The notes under the pieces: generated by a model | The model's database searches: none | Told to the model about the DNA's origin: nothing | The model's input: only the letters and a program-made list of their open reading frames with translations | Made by a program: the position numbers and the translations under genes | Shown: positions 1-11,644 of the stretch, piece after piece | How positions within the stretch are numbered: position 1 is the first letter of the stretch | Layout of the letters: each line of letters opens with the position of its first letter | Origin: Cryptomeria japonica | Taxonomy: Eukaryota > Streptophyta > Pinopsida > Cupressales > Cupressaceae | Assembly: GCF_030272615.1 (NCBI RefSeq) | Contig: NC_081412.1 | Span: 340,059,870 to 340,123,869, forward strand | DNA length: 64,000 bases | Reading direction: 5' to 3'

Positions 1-2214
1 GGCAGATTTGAAAATATTATCAAACAATTTGTTTTCCAATTTTCCTTGATCTTGATTTATGGCGATCTTGGAAGAATAAATGCCATCCTTATACTTGCTT
101 AGCACATTTCCTCTTGGCAAGGCAGAATTTACACATCCTTGGACAAGCTTCAATTTGTGTCTTATTTTATTGGATAAATCCTTCTCCAAGCCTTCTCTTT
201 TTATTATCCAACCTGATTGCTTGCAAGTTTAGACAGTTTGTTTTTCTTTATTCCTCGGCGATTTTGGATAACATTCTTCCTTAATCCTGGTAGGGCAAAC
301 TTTCTTGAATCTTGGACATGAATGATTTGTTCTTGGAAGATCATTAGTCATTCCTTCTCAGGCGGACTTAGAAGACAAGAGGTGTTCTTCTTTGTAGGCG
401 AATTGGAATATGCTAAGACATATTACTTTGTCTTTGTGCTCATCAAACTTCCAATCTGCTATCTTTTAATTCACTGTCCATGATGAACTTGGATGAGTCT
501 TGGACATGTCGAACTTATTGAGTGCTTCCTTCAACTTTTTGGAATACTTTGTTTCCTATCTCCATGTGAATTTTGTTATCTCTGTTTCAAGTCGAACAAT
601 CTGATCAGGTTCTATCATGTTTGGACGCTGCTTACTTTGCTCATCCTTGGCGAATTCTAGACATAGGATTATGCTCCAACTTTGGCGAACTTGGATGATG
701 TCTTGACATGTTCATTGTCAACTTGGAAGGCGGATTTGGATAAGAATTTGAACATGTCTAGGCAGACTTTGATCATGCTTGGAAGGAATTCATCTTCTCC
801 TTGTCACGCCAACTTGGAAGACTCCATGCCAAGGCGGACTTGGAAGATTGTCGGACATGTTCAAGGTGGACTTGGATAGTTCTTAGACATGGCGGACTTG
901 GCAAAGGCTTTGTCAATTTGTGTTTGCTCTTTGTCTTGACCTCCTTCATATTTTCCTTAGGCTGGGTGAAGCTTGAAAACCTCTTGCCAACCTTAATTTG
1001 TCTTCATCATGGCGGATTTGGAAGAAATTTGATCACCATATTCTGATCAATTCCCATCATGCTTTTCTTTATGGCTAGCGAACTTCATTGGTACTTTGCT
1101 ACCTTAACCTGCAAAAACACATGAAAATTTAATATTATTTTCAGATTTTAATTCTGATTTTTAATCCTTTTCTAAAAATTTCACTTTCAGCCTATTAAAA
1201 GACTAAATTTCTGCGAAAAAGCAGACTGAAAGTGAAGGAATTGATCAATAAATTGATAAAATAAGGCAGAAAGGTAAGAAAATTCAATGAAATTCAGATT
1301 TTAGGTCCTCTTTATGACTGAAATTTACCTTCAACTCTAAAATTTTGTTTTAAAATCGAAAAAAGCACTTAATTTCTTGATTTCTAACACTTAGAAGAAT
1401 TCACTTCTAGAAAATCTCTCCAAAATTCACAAATTCTGAGAGAAAACTTCTTCTCAATTGCTCTCAAATTCTCAACCTAAATAATGAATTGTGAAAATGA
1501 GTTGGTTGAAAATGTATAGTCTAGGATTTTTAAATTTAGAAGTTTTATTTTATTTTATTTTTGTTTTTAAATTATTTTATTATTTTTTTGTGTTTTTTTT
1601 TTTTTTTGACCTTTCCAAAATGGAAAGTTTTATTTTATCTTTCAAATTCATCTTTATCAAGGAATCTTCTAGAACTTTTTTTTAATTTCCAAAATTCTTG
1701 AATTTTTTTATTTATTTTTTTTGAAATAATTCTAATCCTTGAAAATAATTTTAATTTTGGAAAATAATTTTAGTTTATTTCATGTGCCAAATTTATTTTC
1801 CAACTTACTTTACACTTCCATAACTCAGTTTATTTTATTTTACTTTTTTCTTCCGACATGATCTAACCTCAAGTAGGAGTTTAACTAACTCTTGCCAAGA
1901 GTTAATTAACCATTGGTAGGAGTTTACCAAGTGTCGGACATTTTTGCTTAATCATAAGGTGAGCCTAACTAAGTCTTGGCCAACTTTCTTATGCTCTGGC
2001 GGACATTGATCCTACCTAAACATCTTCCATACTTGACATTCTTGGGCAAATTTGACTGATCAACTGCCATTCCATTTGTCTGACTTTGAGCCTTGACGAG
2101 CTTGTCTAAGCATCTGCCATTTTTACTTCTACAACTTAGGCGAAATTTTCAATGTGCCATGCCCAAACTCTTCCTCTATACTTGATCAACAGTGTTCATG
2201 CGATGTTGATACCA
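1..2214 (-). mobile_element. Non-coding internal region of an LTR-element remnant (LARD-like)
   Basis: No convincing reading frame is present on either strand. Much of 1-1060 is built from a degenerate motif close to GGCGGACTTGGAAG, seen at 361, 684 (GGCGAACTTGG), 729, 833, 891 and 1011, often followed 10-20 bases later by GACATG. 1500-1850 is T-rich. At 2197-2214 the minus strand reads like a worn primer-binding site next to a TG...CA bounded block, so this stretch is probably the 5' part of the internal domain of a minus-strand LTR element running off the left edge. Lack of coding capacity over more than 2 kb would suit a large retrotransposon derivative. The family is not recognised, and an ordinary element with a long leader is also possible. 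Confidence 0.4.
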
Positions 2215-2938
2215 TGTTGGTTCATCTAGAACAAAACCCTAATTAGGGTTTTCACTCTGCTTTTTGCACTTGGAGACCTCATTTTTGAAATCTGAGAACA
2301 TGGGTACCAATAATATGGCTGATCTTCTGGAACAAACCTTTTGCTTTTTACCCATAAAGACAATTTTCAAAATCTGAGAACATGGGTAGGGATAATTTAG
2401 CATGAGGATCAAAACCCTAATCTCAGGAAAAAGCAAAAATTTCAAACCCTTGCTTTTTATACTTAGAAGCAAAATTTCTCGAATCTGAAGACATGGGCAG
2501 GACTGATATGACCTAAAGAACAAAACCCTAATTTCATAAAAAAGAAAAAAAATTTGAAGCCCTGTTTTTATACCTAGAGGCAAGATTTTCAAATTCTGAC
2601 AAAATGGATAGTAATAAAATGACTTGAGGAACAAAACCCATATGCCACTTTCAAAAAAGCGGGAAAAAAAAAAAAAATTCTAAAAATAGCAGGTTGTCAA
2701 AAACGACCAAAAGCAATTGCGATCCTCGTCCTTCAGACCTTCTGAGCACTTTGACAACATTTATACATGATTCTGAGCATGATTTCTTAACTTGGATTGA
2801 GATGAATTCTCAAAAACTCTAACTCCTCATTGTAAAAAGAACGGTGATTAGCAATTGCGACGCCAAAGCGAAAACCTAAAAAGCAAAAACAAGGGGTCCC
2901 CATTTGCAATGGGGTGATGTGTGAAATAGGTCACAACA
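2215..2938 (-). repeat. Candidate LTR (minus orientation)
   Basis: The block begins TGTTGG and ends CACAACA, giving 5-bp inverted ends TGTTG/CAACA. Immediately outside its left end the minus strand reads TGGTATCA, the start of the usual plant initiator-Met primer-binding site, followed by a degraded continuation. This fits a 5' LTR of an element on the minus strand. The second LTR would lie outside the window, so no target-site duplication can be tested. Near its right end is a small foldback around CCCCATTTGCAATGGGG (2899-2915). Confidence 0.42.
2233..2640. repeat. Degenerate tandem repeat with AAACCCTAA motifs
   Basis: Four to five diverged units start near 2233, 2326, 2409, 2521 and 2632, about 80-112 bp apart. 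Each contains some of: a CAAAACCCTAA start, a TTTTTATACxTAGA segment, and a TCTGAgaACATGGGTA segment. The first unit opens with the palindrome AAAACCCTAA/TTAGGGTTTT (2233-2252). A 131-codon open frame on the minus strand is a by-product of the repeat and is not believed to be a gene. Confidence 0.6.
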
Positions 2939-2941
2939 CCA

Positions 2942-3057
2942 CTGAATAAGTGGTTGAGTGATAGTTTTGTTATTTCTAGTCCTCCCGCTGAAAAGTGGTT
3001 GAGTGATTGTCATTTGCTTAATTAAGTCCTCCCACTGAACAAGTGGTTGAGTGATTG
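2942..3057 (+). repeat. Three-copy short tandem repeat
   Basis: The phrase CTGAA..AAGTGGTTGAGTGAT occurs at about 2942, 2988 and 3035. The second and third copies are each preceded by TCCTCCC(G/A). Period is about 46-47 bp. It lies just outside the candidate LTR. Confidence 0.7.
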
Positions 3058-5576
3058 CTTTATTTTTAGAATTTCCTTTCAGCGCAAGTTTTTGATTATC
3101 CTAACCTTAACGGGTGTTGAATGTTGAGTTGAAAATTGAAAAAAAAAACTAAGGGGGATATTTCATCTATGCATACTACTCGCCTTCAGTTGGCCAACGA
3201 AGTCAAGACCCCACCTTTCAAATAGCTTCTACGGCTGGGATAGAAACAGGGGCATGAAGATTATTTTTAGTTGCCATAACTTCAGACAAAGGGCAAAAAA
3301 TATCAGACCTGCATAAGGAGTTACAGACATTATCTTCAGCCACTCATGTCATCAAATTGTGCCTAAAGTGTTATGGTAAATCGATGTATTAAACAAAGAA
3401 GACGAAGGCTCTTTAAATAGATTTACAAAGACGATGTTTCTAAAAAAAACAATCATAAACTGAAGCTGAAAATAAAAACTAACTAAATAAATTAAAGACA
3501 ACTAAAAAGACTAAGATAACAATTAGAGAAACATTACAATATTCTAATACCCTCCCTTAATGATCATCGTTCTAACTACCCAGAGAAAAATAGAGAAGGT
3601 TGCCCCCTTCTTCTCAGAACATTCTGCGACAAGAGCCCGCCACTGACCCTGTCATTGAGATGAGCCTACCGCTGACCCTCCCAGAATCTAGAGAACTTTT
3701 GGAGAACACAAATTGTCCACAAACTTTTGCAGATGAGCATGACGCCCCAAAACAAATTGCAAAAAGCCACGATTTTTTAGGAAAAAATCGACAAACCCCA
3801 GAAATTGAAGATTACAAAACATCGTTTTTTCGGAAAAAAAATGGTAAAAACCCTAAGACAGGAACACCTATACCCATGATTTTTGAGGATAAAATCTGAC
3901 AAAACCTAGAACCCCACGTGAACATCACAAATTAGCACAACAGACTGAAAATGGACAACCTGCAATAATTCTACAAGTTTATTGGGCAAAATTTAGTGTC
4001 CTCCCAAAAGGGGACATTACAACCCGTCTATGTAATGCATTTGCATCTTGTTGACACATTTCTATAGGTTTTATATGTCTGAAAATTACCGTAACAGACC
4101 TGATAAACATTGTACTCAGATCTGATATGACAATAATAAAGTGAAGTTAATAATGAGAAATTGTTGTTTTGGTTCATGCCCTATGTGTTATCAATTTTGT
4201 ATGTTCTTCTATGATTGGCATTGTAAACATACATCAAACACAATCAAAACTCAGGAACTCAGACATCCGAGAGCTAGTGTCATGTCCCTATTCAAGACCT
4301 AAGGTAACATCACATCACATTCACCGGGACGAGATGCTTCCATAGAGCTCAAAGATACCATTCAGAATTGCCGTTAATAATAATACATATCGTAGCTATG
4401 TTGCTGCCAACTCTTCTCTAACCGCTGAATACTATGGATTAATCAATGGGAATGAGGAATAGTATGCAGAGATAGAGATCGGCAAACAATGACTTGATAC
4501 CATTATTCTGAAGTGATACGATAAGTTGAGGCGGAATCCCATAATACAATTTGGTCAAAGACAATGGAAATGTATGATTCATGAGTTTGTTGAAGAATTA
4601 TTATTATCCATAGGGTGTGGTCACATACTCTTTAATTAGAGAAAGGGTGCAATGGGTTTAAGAGAGCCTATCTATTGTGAAGAGACGTGCCCCAAGAGAT
4701 GTTACCAATCAAAGGTATATAATGGATATCAAATCCATTCTAGAAGGGAAGGAAAAAATGGATATATATCTTGTTCCTATTCTTGGTGGGAAGGATTTTG
4801 GTCTGGCTCTAGTATTTTGTATCCAGTATCGGGTCTGCTTAAACCAAGGTTTGTCGTTGACATAATCAGATTGCATACTTCACAGATTAGATCAGAAATA
4901 GAACCATTAGTCATTGTTGCAGGCATATAGTTTCATAATTATGGAGAGCAATTTATCACGATATAGCGGAGTTGCAGATCAGAAATCATCTTGCATGAAC
5001 ATCATCAAATATACTAGTAAGAGCAGAGATAATCCATTGATTGCATTGCATATACATATGTCTATCTATTGATCAAAGATCATTCTGCATACACCTAATT
5101 ACTAAATCAGAGATAGCCTTCATATTGAGCTCCCATCATCATATTATGAATGCAAAGCATTGTGCATCAAATCATTATCGCATTGATTACCCAAATTTAC
5201 AAGTATTTATCATGAAATTGAGGAAAGAAGTCTCTTGCAATTGATTTTCATAAGTTAAATGTTCCTATTTCATATGTCATCACTTAAAGGGACATTACAG
5301 CTAGCATGCCAAGTGTTTGACGAAATGTCAAATCTACTAAACGGAAAAAATTATACCAGAATTAGTTGGGGTTCTTATAGTGGTATCCTTTGCAATCTTG
5401 TTTGAGTAATTAATGTTGTTATGTATGAATGAGAGACTTCTTAACAATCATATGAGCATATGTGCAAACAATCCCAATCGGCCGAAGACATTACTAAGAG
5501 CAGCAAACTGTGTGATAAATTGTCTAATCCATTAAGGTAGAGTTGGTGCAAAAAATTTGGTTGCAAACCAAGGGTG
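3058..5576. other. Unassigned non-coding stretch
   Basis: No gene could be supported. 3170-3560 is A-rich and resembles retroelement flanks (for example CCCTCCCTTAATGATC at 3551). At 3770-3900 a degenerate unit of about 65 bp repeats three times around ATTTTTxxGGAxAAAATxxxxAAAACC. GGGACATTACA occurs at about 4011 and 5289 and may be two LTR ends, but no matching starts or target duplications were found. The 92-, 67- and 99-codon open frames here show no recognisable motif and were not called. Confidence 0.5.
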
Positions 5577-5581
5577 GCCAC

Positions 5582-6387
5582 TGTTGAAGATTTTAGCTTC
5601 AATAGAGATCTTCTTCCTGCTCTTGTCTTCTTTGAGCCTCTCCGTAATATGTATGTGTTCATCATGTTGGTCCACGTCATCCCAAAGACTCTTCATTCGA
5701 GCTGTTGTTGTGTTTATAGTTTCATTCTTTCCTTGTCAGCTGTATGTGTTTGGCATCGGTTCCTCTTTCTCCGGATGGTTTTCATTACGTGGATTTTACC
5801 TGGCTGTGTTGGCACCATTACTCTTTCTTTGCAGAGGTTTACCATTGTCACTTTCTATTGTGTCGGTGATGTAACTGCAGGCCCTCTTCATGCATGGTGC
5901 TTGAGTTTCCCTCCGTGAAGTATAACAGTCACCGTGGGAGTATGCGACAAGTCTTGCCTTTTTGATGCTTCCATGTGTGAGTCATATTATTATGATTCGC
6001 AGGTTGAATTTCGTTGTTAAAAAGGAAGACATCATATTTATATGTGTTCGGAGCTCAGCGAATGTTGGTTGAATAATATTTTGATCTTCATGGCTTCAGC
6101 ACATTGTTTTTCTGAATCTCACATAATCTGCATATTCGATTATTGATTATTTTGGTATAAGTGTAAAAAGGACATTTTTGTCATTCGAATGGTAGTAACC
6201 ATTCTTCTGAAGTTATCTTATTATTTTGTGATTGTTGAAGTGACAACAATATGTGCTAGTGTGAGAGCATTGTATCAAATTTGGGTTGATAATAAAGTTT
6301 GATTTTGTGTGGCTGGGTTTTTCACCCTCAGGTAGAGGGTTTTCCCAGGATAAGGTTTTGTGTTGTTGTGCTCTTGTTTTAGTATCA
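5582..6387 (+). repeat. Copia1 5' LTR, 3'-truncated
   Basis: It matches the 3' LTR (11645-12469) along nearly its whole length but stops at TTTTAGTATC. The last part of the intact LTR, ending in TCAACA, is missing and sequence passes directly into the primer-binding site. It also has a CACCCTCAGGTAGAGGG-type segment near 6330 that the 3' LTR lacks. Confidence 0.92.
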
Positions 6388-6409
6388 GAGCAGTTTTAGT
6401 ATCAGAGCG
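6380..6409 (+). promoter_or_regulatory. Copia1 primer-binding site, duplicated
   Basis: TAGTATCAGAGC occurs twice in tandem (17-bp unit GTTTTAGTATCAGAGCA, then GTTTTAGTATCAGAGCG). TATCAGAGC is the standard plant copia primer site complementary to the 3' end of initiator Met tRNA. Confidence 0.8.
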
Positions 6410-6488
6410 GGTTTAGAAGATCGATCCAGACCCAGAATCTTGTTTTAAGTTCCTTATTTCTTTCAGTTGTTTCTCTAAGCCATTCATT

Positions 6489-7331
6489 ATGGTGAATTGA
6501 TTGAAAGTAGAAGATAGACTAGATGGTTCGTCAAATTTCTCTTCTTGGAAATTTAGAATTCTGATTACTCTACAAGAGAATGATGTCCTTGACTATGTCT
6601 CGAAAGATGTAGAAGAACCTTTTGTTGATACAAAGAAAGCTCAATGGAGAAAGAATAGGACCATGGCTAAGAAAATTCTGATTGATTCTATCTGTTAAGG
6701 ATCATCTGGTTCCTATCATCTCTAAGTTGGATTCAGCTAAGGAAATGTTTCAGACCCTAAAGGATCTTTATGAATTCAACAACACTAGCAGAGCTCTAGC
6801 CCTGAGGCGTCAACTGCTGCATGTGAAAATGGCTAGAGGAGAATCTGTTGCTTCTTATTTCATGAAAATTTCAGAGTTAAAAGATCAGCTTAGTGCAATT
6901 GGAGATACTTTGTTGATAAAGACTTGGTGATGCTAGCTATGAATGGACTTCCCAACTCTTGGGAATCCTTCATTCAAGGAATTAGTGGAAGAGTTGAACT
7001 TCCTAAGTTTGATAGATTGAAAGCAGATTGAATTCAAGAAGAATGCAGACAAGAAGTTAGAAGCAATGGTCGCAAATCTCATCATGAAGATGATCTTGTG
7101 CTTGTTGCCCACACATCTAAGGGGAAAGGAAAGAAAGGTAACTTCAAAAAATTTCGAGATAAGAATTTTGAATCTGCCCCTGATGCCAAGAAAAAGAGGA
7201 AGGACCTTTATAGAATTCGGTGCTTCAGATGTGACAAATTTGGTCACTTTGCCAAAGATTGTGTATCAAGGTTAAAGCCTCAAGCAGCTGCTACAAATGT
7301 TGAGAATCCTTCTCCTCAAAGAGAGAAGTGA
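6489..7331 (+). pseudogene. gag: Copia1 gag
   Basis: Encodes the capsid/nucleocapsid polyprotein of Copia1. The ATG at 6489 is followed by an in-frame TGA at 6498. The reading then gives the gag start typical of copia (KVEDRLDGSSNFSSWKFRI) and the UBN2-like helical region. Frames change near 6695 and near 6925. The nucleocapsid zinc knuckle is intact (CFRCDKFGH...KDC at about 7220-7262) and preceded by a Lys-rich basic stretch. The frame ends at 7331. Upstream is the primer-binding site. Downstream the solo LTR at 7390 separates gag from protease. Confidence 0.9.
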
Positions 7332-7389
7332 AAATTCTGAGGGATTCTTGTTTATTTCTGCACTTTCTAGCAATGTTCCTACTAACAGT

Positions 7390-8028
7390 TGTTAATGTTT
7401 TAGCAACACAAAAATCTGAAACAAGATACACAGAATTTATCCTGGGAAAACCCTACACTTGAGGGTGAAAAACCCAACCCACTCAAAAATGAACTTTATT
7501 ATATCTTTGAAAATGAATACAACTGTTGATAGTTTCAGATTACTATCAATCACAATAAGATAAAATAAGTTTGATTCTCTACAAATCAATCATGACAATG
7601 AAGTCAAATGATACATCACATATACATTCTATAAACCTTCATAAGTCTGAAAACTCTGAACACAGAAAACATAAAATATTACTGATCTGACAGACTCCAT
7701 ACACATTATTCTCAACTTGCTACGAGACAAAATTGGAAGCCAGCAATATGACTATCAATCTGCCGAAGAAGAAGAACGACCGAAAATGGAAGAGCGATGA
7801 ATATAAAGAATCGAATAGCAAGTGAAGAGACTCCACGATGGAAGAGGAAAAGTCACCGATAGCCAAAGACATCTTCATCGACAGCCACCAAAGCGATCAT
7901 AAAAGAAGAATATCGAAAGGAAAAACGGAAGCCAATGAAACGATTCAAGTTAGAAAAAGATAACTGAAGCCAAGAGATAAATAAGGGACATTGCATCTTG
8001 AATCTCTATCGCAGCTATAACTTCAACA
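7390..8028 (-). mobile_element. Solo LTR of a related copia family, inserted in Copia1
   Basis: A 639-bp block begins TGTTAATG and ends TTCAACA, flanked by the perfect duplication ACAGT (7385-7389 and 8029-8033). Read on the minus strand it starts TGTTGAAGTTATAGC, close to the start of the Copia1 LTR. Its far end carries the same CCCAGGATAA motif as the Copia1 LTR. It is therefore a solo LTR of a sister family in opposite orientation. It holds no coding sequence and splits the gag-protease junction of the host element. Solo LTRs arise by LTR-LTR recombination. Confidence 0.92.
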
Positions 8029-8033
8029 ACAGT

Positions 8034-9691
8034 GATACTTGGCTAATTGATAGTGGACCATCTCGTCATATCATTGGTTATCGTGAGCACCTCTCAAACT
8101 TGAAAGAAAGACTCTCATCTTCAAGTTATTATTGGTGATGATGCATGTTACTCTATGAAGGGTGCTGGTTCTACTTCTTTTCAGTTGGACTCTGGTATTC
8201 CTCTTCATTTAAGTGATGTCCTCTTTGTTCCTGGTATTAAGAGGAATCTGATTTCTATTTCTGCATTAGAAGACAAAGGTTATCATGTTGCCTTTGCTGA
8301 TGGAAAAGTTCTTGCATGGAAGAAGAACTCAAGTTTTCATTCAGCTCGTGTTATTGGTGTTTGTCATGACAGTCTTTACAAGCTTTCAGCTCATCCTATT
8401 CAAGCTTTTAGCTCATGATTCTTCAAGTTCAAGTGAGTTGTGGCAAAAAAGATTTGGTCATTTAAATTTCAGAACGTTGTCTTCAATGGAGAAGGTTGTC
8501 ATTGGTCTTCCGAAGCTGAACCAAAATCATGAAGGTGTCTGCAAGGGGTGTGCTCTAGGTAAGAACATTAAGAGTACCTTTCATAGTAGTGAAAATAGAG
8601 CAAAGGATATTCTAGAATTAATTCATTCTGATTTATGTGGGCCTATGTCAGTTGCTTCCCTTAGTGGTTTTTGGTATTATGTCACCTTCATTGATGATTT
8701 TTCTCGTAAGTGTTGGATTTATTTTCTCAAGTCCAAAGAGTCTGATGAAGTGTTGTCTAGATTTAAAGAATTCAAAGCTCTTGTTGAAAATTTATCTAAC
8801 AAGAAGATTAAGATTCTAAGGTCTGACAATGGAGGAGAATATATTTCTGGTATTTTTCATATCTTTTGTGTTGAAGCTGGGATTAAGAGGGAGTTTTGTG
8901 TCCCTTATAATCCTCAACAAATCGGTGTAGCTAAAAGAAAGAACAGGACAACTGTTGAAGCAGCGAAGGCTATGATTCATGATCAAAGCCTTTTAACATC
9001 CCTATGGGCTGAGGTTTGCAGGACAGCAATTCACATTCAGAATCGTAGTCCTCATCAGATCCTAGACAACTTGACTCCAGAAGAAGCTTTTACAGGTGTC
9101 AAACCAGATGTTAGTTATTTCAAAATCTTTGGATGCGCTATTTATATTCATGTTCCAAAAGAGAAAAGAACTAAATTAGAACCTTCAGGCAAGAAAGGCA
9201 TCTTTGTTGGTTATAGTGAATCTTCAAAAGCATATAGAATCTACATTCCAGGTCAAAAACAGATTGAAATCAGCAGAGATGTTTCTTTTGATGAAGATGT
9301 AGCTTGCAAGAAATCCAAAGGGTCTAACTTGGAATCTGATGAAGATTTTGAGTATTCTCAAGATATAGATGCGGCTGATTTGAATCCATCTTCATGGATT
9401 CAGAGGGAGAATACAAATTTAGAAGATTCTACTGATCCAGCTGATCTAGCTGATCCAATTGATCCAGTTGACTCTATAGTTACATCAGCAGGTCCCAGTA
9501 GTTCAACTAATAAGAAAAGACCTTTGTGGGCCAAGCACACTATGGAAGAAGCTGAAAAATATGCAGCACCTCGTGGTACTTTCAGAGAAAGTAAAAGGCC
9601 TCATAAGTTTGTTGGTTATGTATCTTTGATGAGTCGCGTTATAGCTTCCGAGCCTTCCAGTGTTGAAGAGGCTTTAAATCAGCAAGTGTAG
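8034..9691 (+). pseudogene. pol: Copia1 protease-integrase part of pol
   Basis: The protease active site reads WLIDSGPSRHI (about 8040-8072), with Pro instead of the usual Ala after DSG. Frames change near 8125 and 8410. Integrase follows: the zinc-binding HLN...CKGCALGK region, core HSDLCGPM, and RSDNGGEY. The third catalytic residue is altered: the usual VAERKN reads VAKRKN (8926-8943), so the DDE triad is incomplete. The IFVGYSESSKAYRIY C-terminal box is clear. A short Asp-Pro-rich run (about 9425-9470) links to the reverse transcriptase. The frame stops at TAG 9689-9691, where Trp (TGG) is expected. Confidence 0.93.
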
Positions 9692-11210
9692 AAGAATGTC
9701 ATGATGGAGGAGTATCAATCCATCATAAAAAATGATGTATGGGATAGTTCCAAGGCCTAAAAATAAATATGTGGTTTCTTCCAAGTGGCTGTTCAAAATC
9801 AAACACGCAGCTGATGGGAGTATAGAAAAGTACAAGGCCAGATTTGTAGCCAGAGGTTTTTCGCAAAAGGAAGGCATAGATTACGAAGAAACCTTTGCAC
9901 CTGTAGCACGTTACACTTCTATCAGGACCATCATAGTTGTTGCAGCTGTTAAGGTTTGGAAGCTTCATCAAATGGATGTGAAAACAGCCTTCTTGAATGG
10001 TATAATTGAAGAGGAGGTTTACATTGAACAACCAGAGGGCTTTGTTATTCATGATAGAAACTCACATGTATGCAGGCTGAAAAAGGCCTTATATGACCTT
10101 AAACAAGCCCCTCGTGCTTGGTATGAAAGGATAGATCACTATCTTTTGAGCTTGGGCTTCCTAAAGAATGATGCTGATCCAAATTTATACTTCAAGGCAT
10201 GTGATGACAAAGTGCTGGTTTTAGTGCTACATGTTGATGATTTATTTCTAACTGGTAATGATGATCTCATTGTCAAATGCAAGAAGGAGTTAGCTTCAGA
10301 ATTTGAAATGAAAGATCTTGGTTTGTTGCATTATTTCCTTGGACTTGAGGTATGGAAAAGTTCAAATGGAATTATATTGAGTCAAGATAAATATGCTATT
10401 GATATTTTGAAGAGGTTTGGTATGTTAGAATGTAAATCTATGGTGACTCCTATGGAAGCAAATCTGAAAAAGTTACATGAGGTTGCAGCTACTTCAGATT
10501 TAGTAGATCCTACTATGTGCCGGCAATTAATTGGTTCTTTAATGTATTTGGTTAACACAAGGCCTGATATATGTTATGTTGTTAACACTTTAAGTCAGTT
10601 CACGTGTGAAACAAGACAGATTCACCTTGTGGCAGCCAAACACATACTAAGATATGTTCGTGGTACTATGGGATATGGTTTAAAATATTCCTCATGTGTA
10701 GAGCTGAACTTACAGAGGTTCTCTGATTCAGATTGGGCAAGTTGTGTGTCTGACAGGAAGAGCACTTCAGGAAGTTGTTTCAGCCTAGGTTCAGCTATGA
10801 TTTCCTGGTGCAGCAAGAAACAATCTTGTGTTGCTCAGAGTACAACTGAAGCAAAATATGTTGCAGCTTGTGTGGCTGCAAGAGAAGCTATGTGGCTTCC
10901 CAAATTGCTTGCAGGATTGTTTGGGCAGCCCTTGGAACCTACAGTGATTCTTTGTGATAACCAAAGTTGTGTGAAGCTTTCGATTAATCCAGTTTTTCAT
11001 GATAGAACCAAACATGTGGAAATAAAATATCATTACTTGAAAGAGATGGTTCAAAGGAAAGCAGTTGAGCTCAAGTACATTTGCATAGAAGAGCAAACAA
11101 CGGACATTCTCACCAAGCCGCTTCTGAGAGTGAAGTTCTATTACTTCCGAGATAAGCTTGGCATTGTGGAGAATGAAGCTCTTGCTGAGAGAGAGTCTCG
11201 GCTTCATTGA
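9692..11210 (+). pseudogene. pol: Copia1 reverse transcriptase-RNase H part of pol
   Basis: One base appears lost near 9735. From 9732 a 492-codon frame runs open to 11210. It shows the copia reverse transcriptase landmarks: EGIDYEETFAPVAR, QMDVKTAFLNG, LKQAPRAWYE, and the catalytic box as HVDD (canonical YVDD) at about 10231. LVNTRPDICY, SDSDWASCVSDRKSTSG and the RNase H box CDNQSCVKLS follow. The C-terminal TDILTKPL box is present. This is the best preserved reading frame in the window. The upstream stop and frameshift disable polyprotein synthesis. Confidence 0.95.
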
Positions 11211-11221
11211 TTATTTGCTTA

Positions 11222-11405
11222 TTGTTAATGAGTTCTTCTCTACGAGAGAAGTTTGAGGTGAAATCCCTTGTTAATGAGTTCTTCTCTGCGAGAGAAGTTC
11301 GAGGAGAAATCCCTTGTTAATGAGTTCTTCTCTGCGAGAGAAGTTCGAGGAGAAATCCCTTGTTAACGAGTTCTTCTCTGAGAGAGACGTTCGAGGTGAA
11401 ATCCC
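11222..11405 (+). repeat. Four 46-bp tandem repeats with hairpins
   Basis: Units start at 11222, 11268, 11314 and 11360, exactly 46 bp apart, each beginning TTGTTAA(T/C)GAGTTCTTCTCT. The second and third contain a perfect foldback CTTCTCT-GCG-AGAGAAG. They lie between the pol stop and the polypurine tract. Confidence 0.95.
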
Positions 11406-11635
11406 TTGTTCCACCCTCTGGGAGTAGCCATGGTGGAAGTCATGTGTGTGACTCCATGACTTTATTTTCTGTTTTTATGATTCAACCTCTAGGAGTAGCT
11501 ATGGTGAATATTGTTATGCTAAGATAACATTTTTATTTGAGAAAATCTGTGATGAGATTATTTTTGTTGACATTCTTTTGATTGCAGCTATGTGTACTTG
11601 TCATGTGATGACATTTTGAAGATCTCTCTCTTGCT

Positions 11636-11644
11636 AAGAGGGAG
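11636..11644 (+). promoter_or_regulatory. Copia1 polypurine tract
   Basis: AAGAGGGAG directly abuts the TG of the 3' LTR, the expected site for priming plus-strand DNA synthesis. Confidence 0.85.

Noticed and set aside
2239-2634. 131-codon minus-strand frame
   Set aside because: Product of the tandem repeat. Its repeated peptide mirrors the DNA units.
3600-3899. 99-codon open frame
   Set aside because: No motif, spans a degenerate tandem repeat, and no splice or promoter context.
4031-5299. Possible LTR from TGTAATGC to GGGACATTACA
   Set aside because: Flanking five-base sequences do not match and there is no partner LTR, primer site or purine tract.
5557-5918. Open frames in both Copia1 LTRs (also 11592-11981)
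   Set aside because: They lie within LTRs. No protein motif, and the frames differ between copies only by LTR substitutions.
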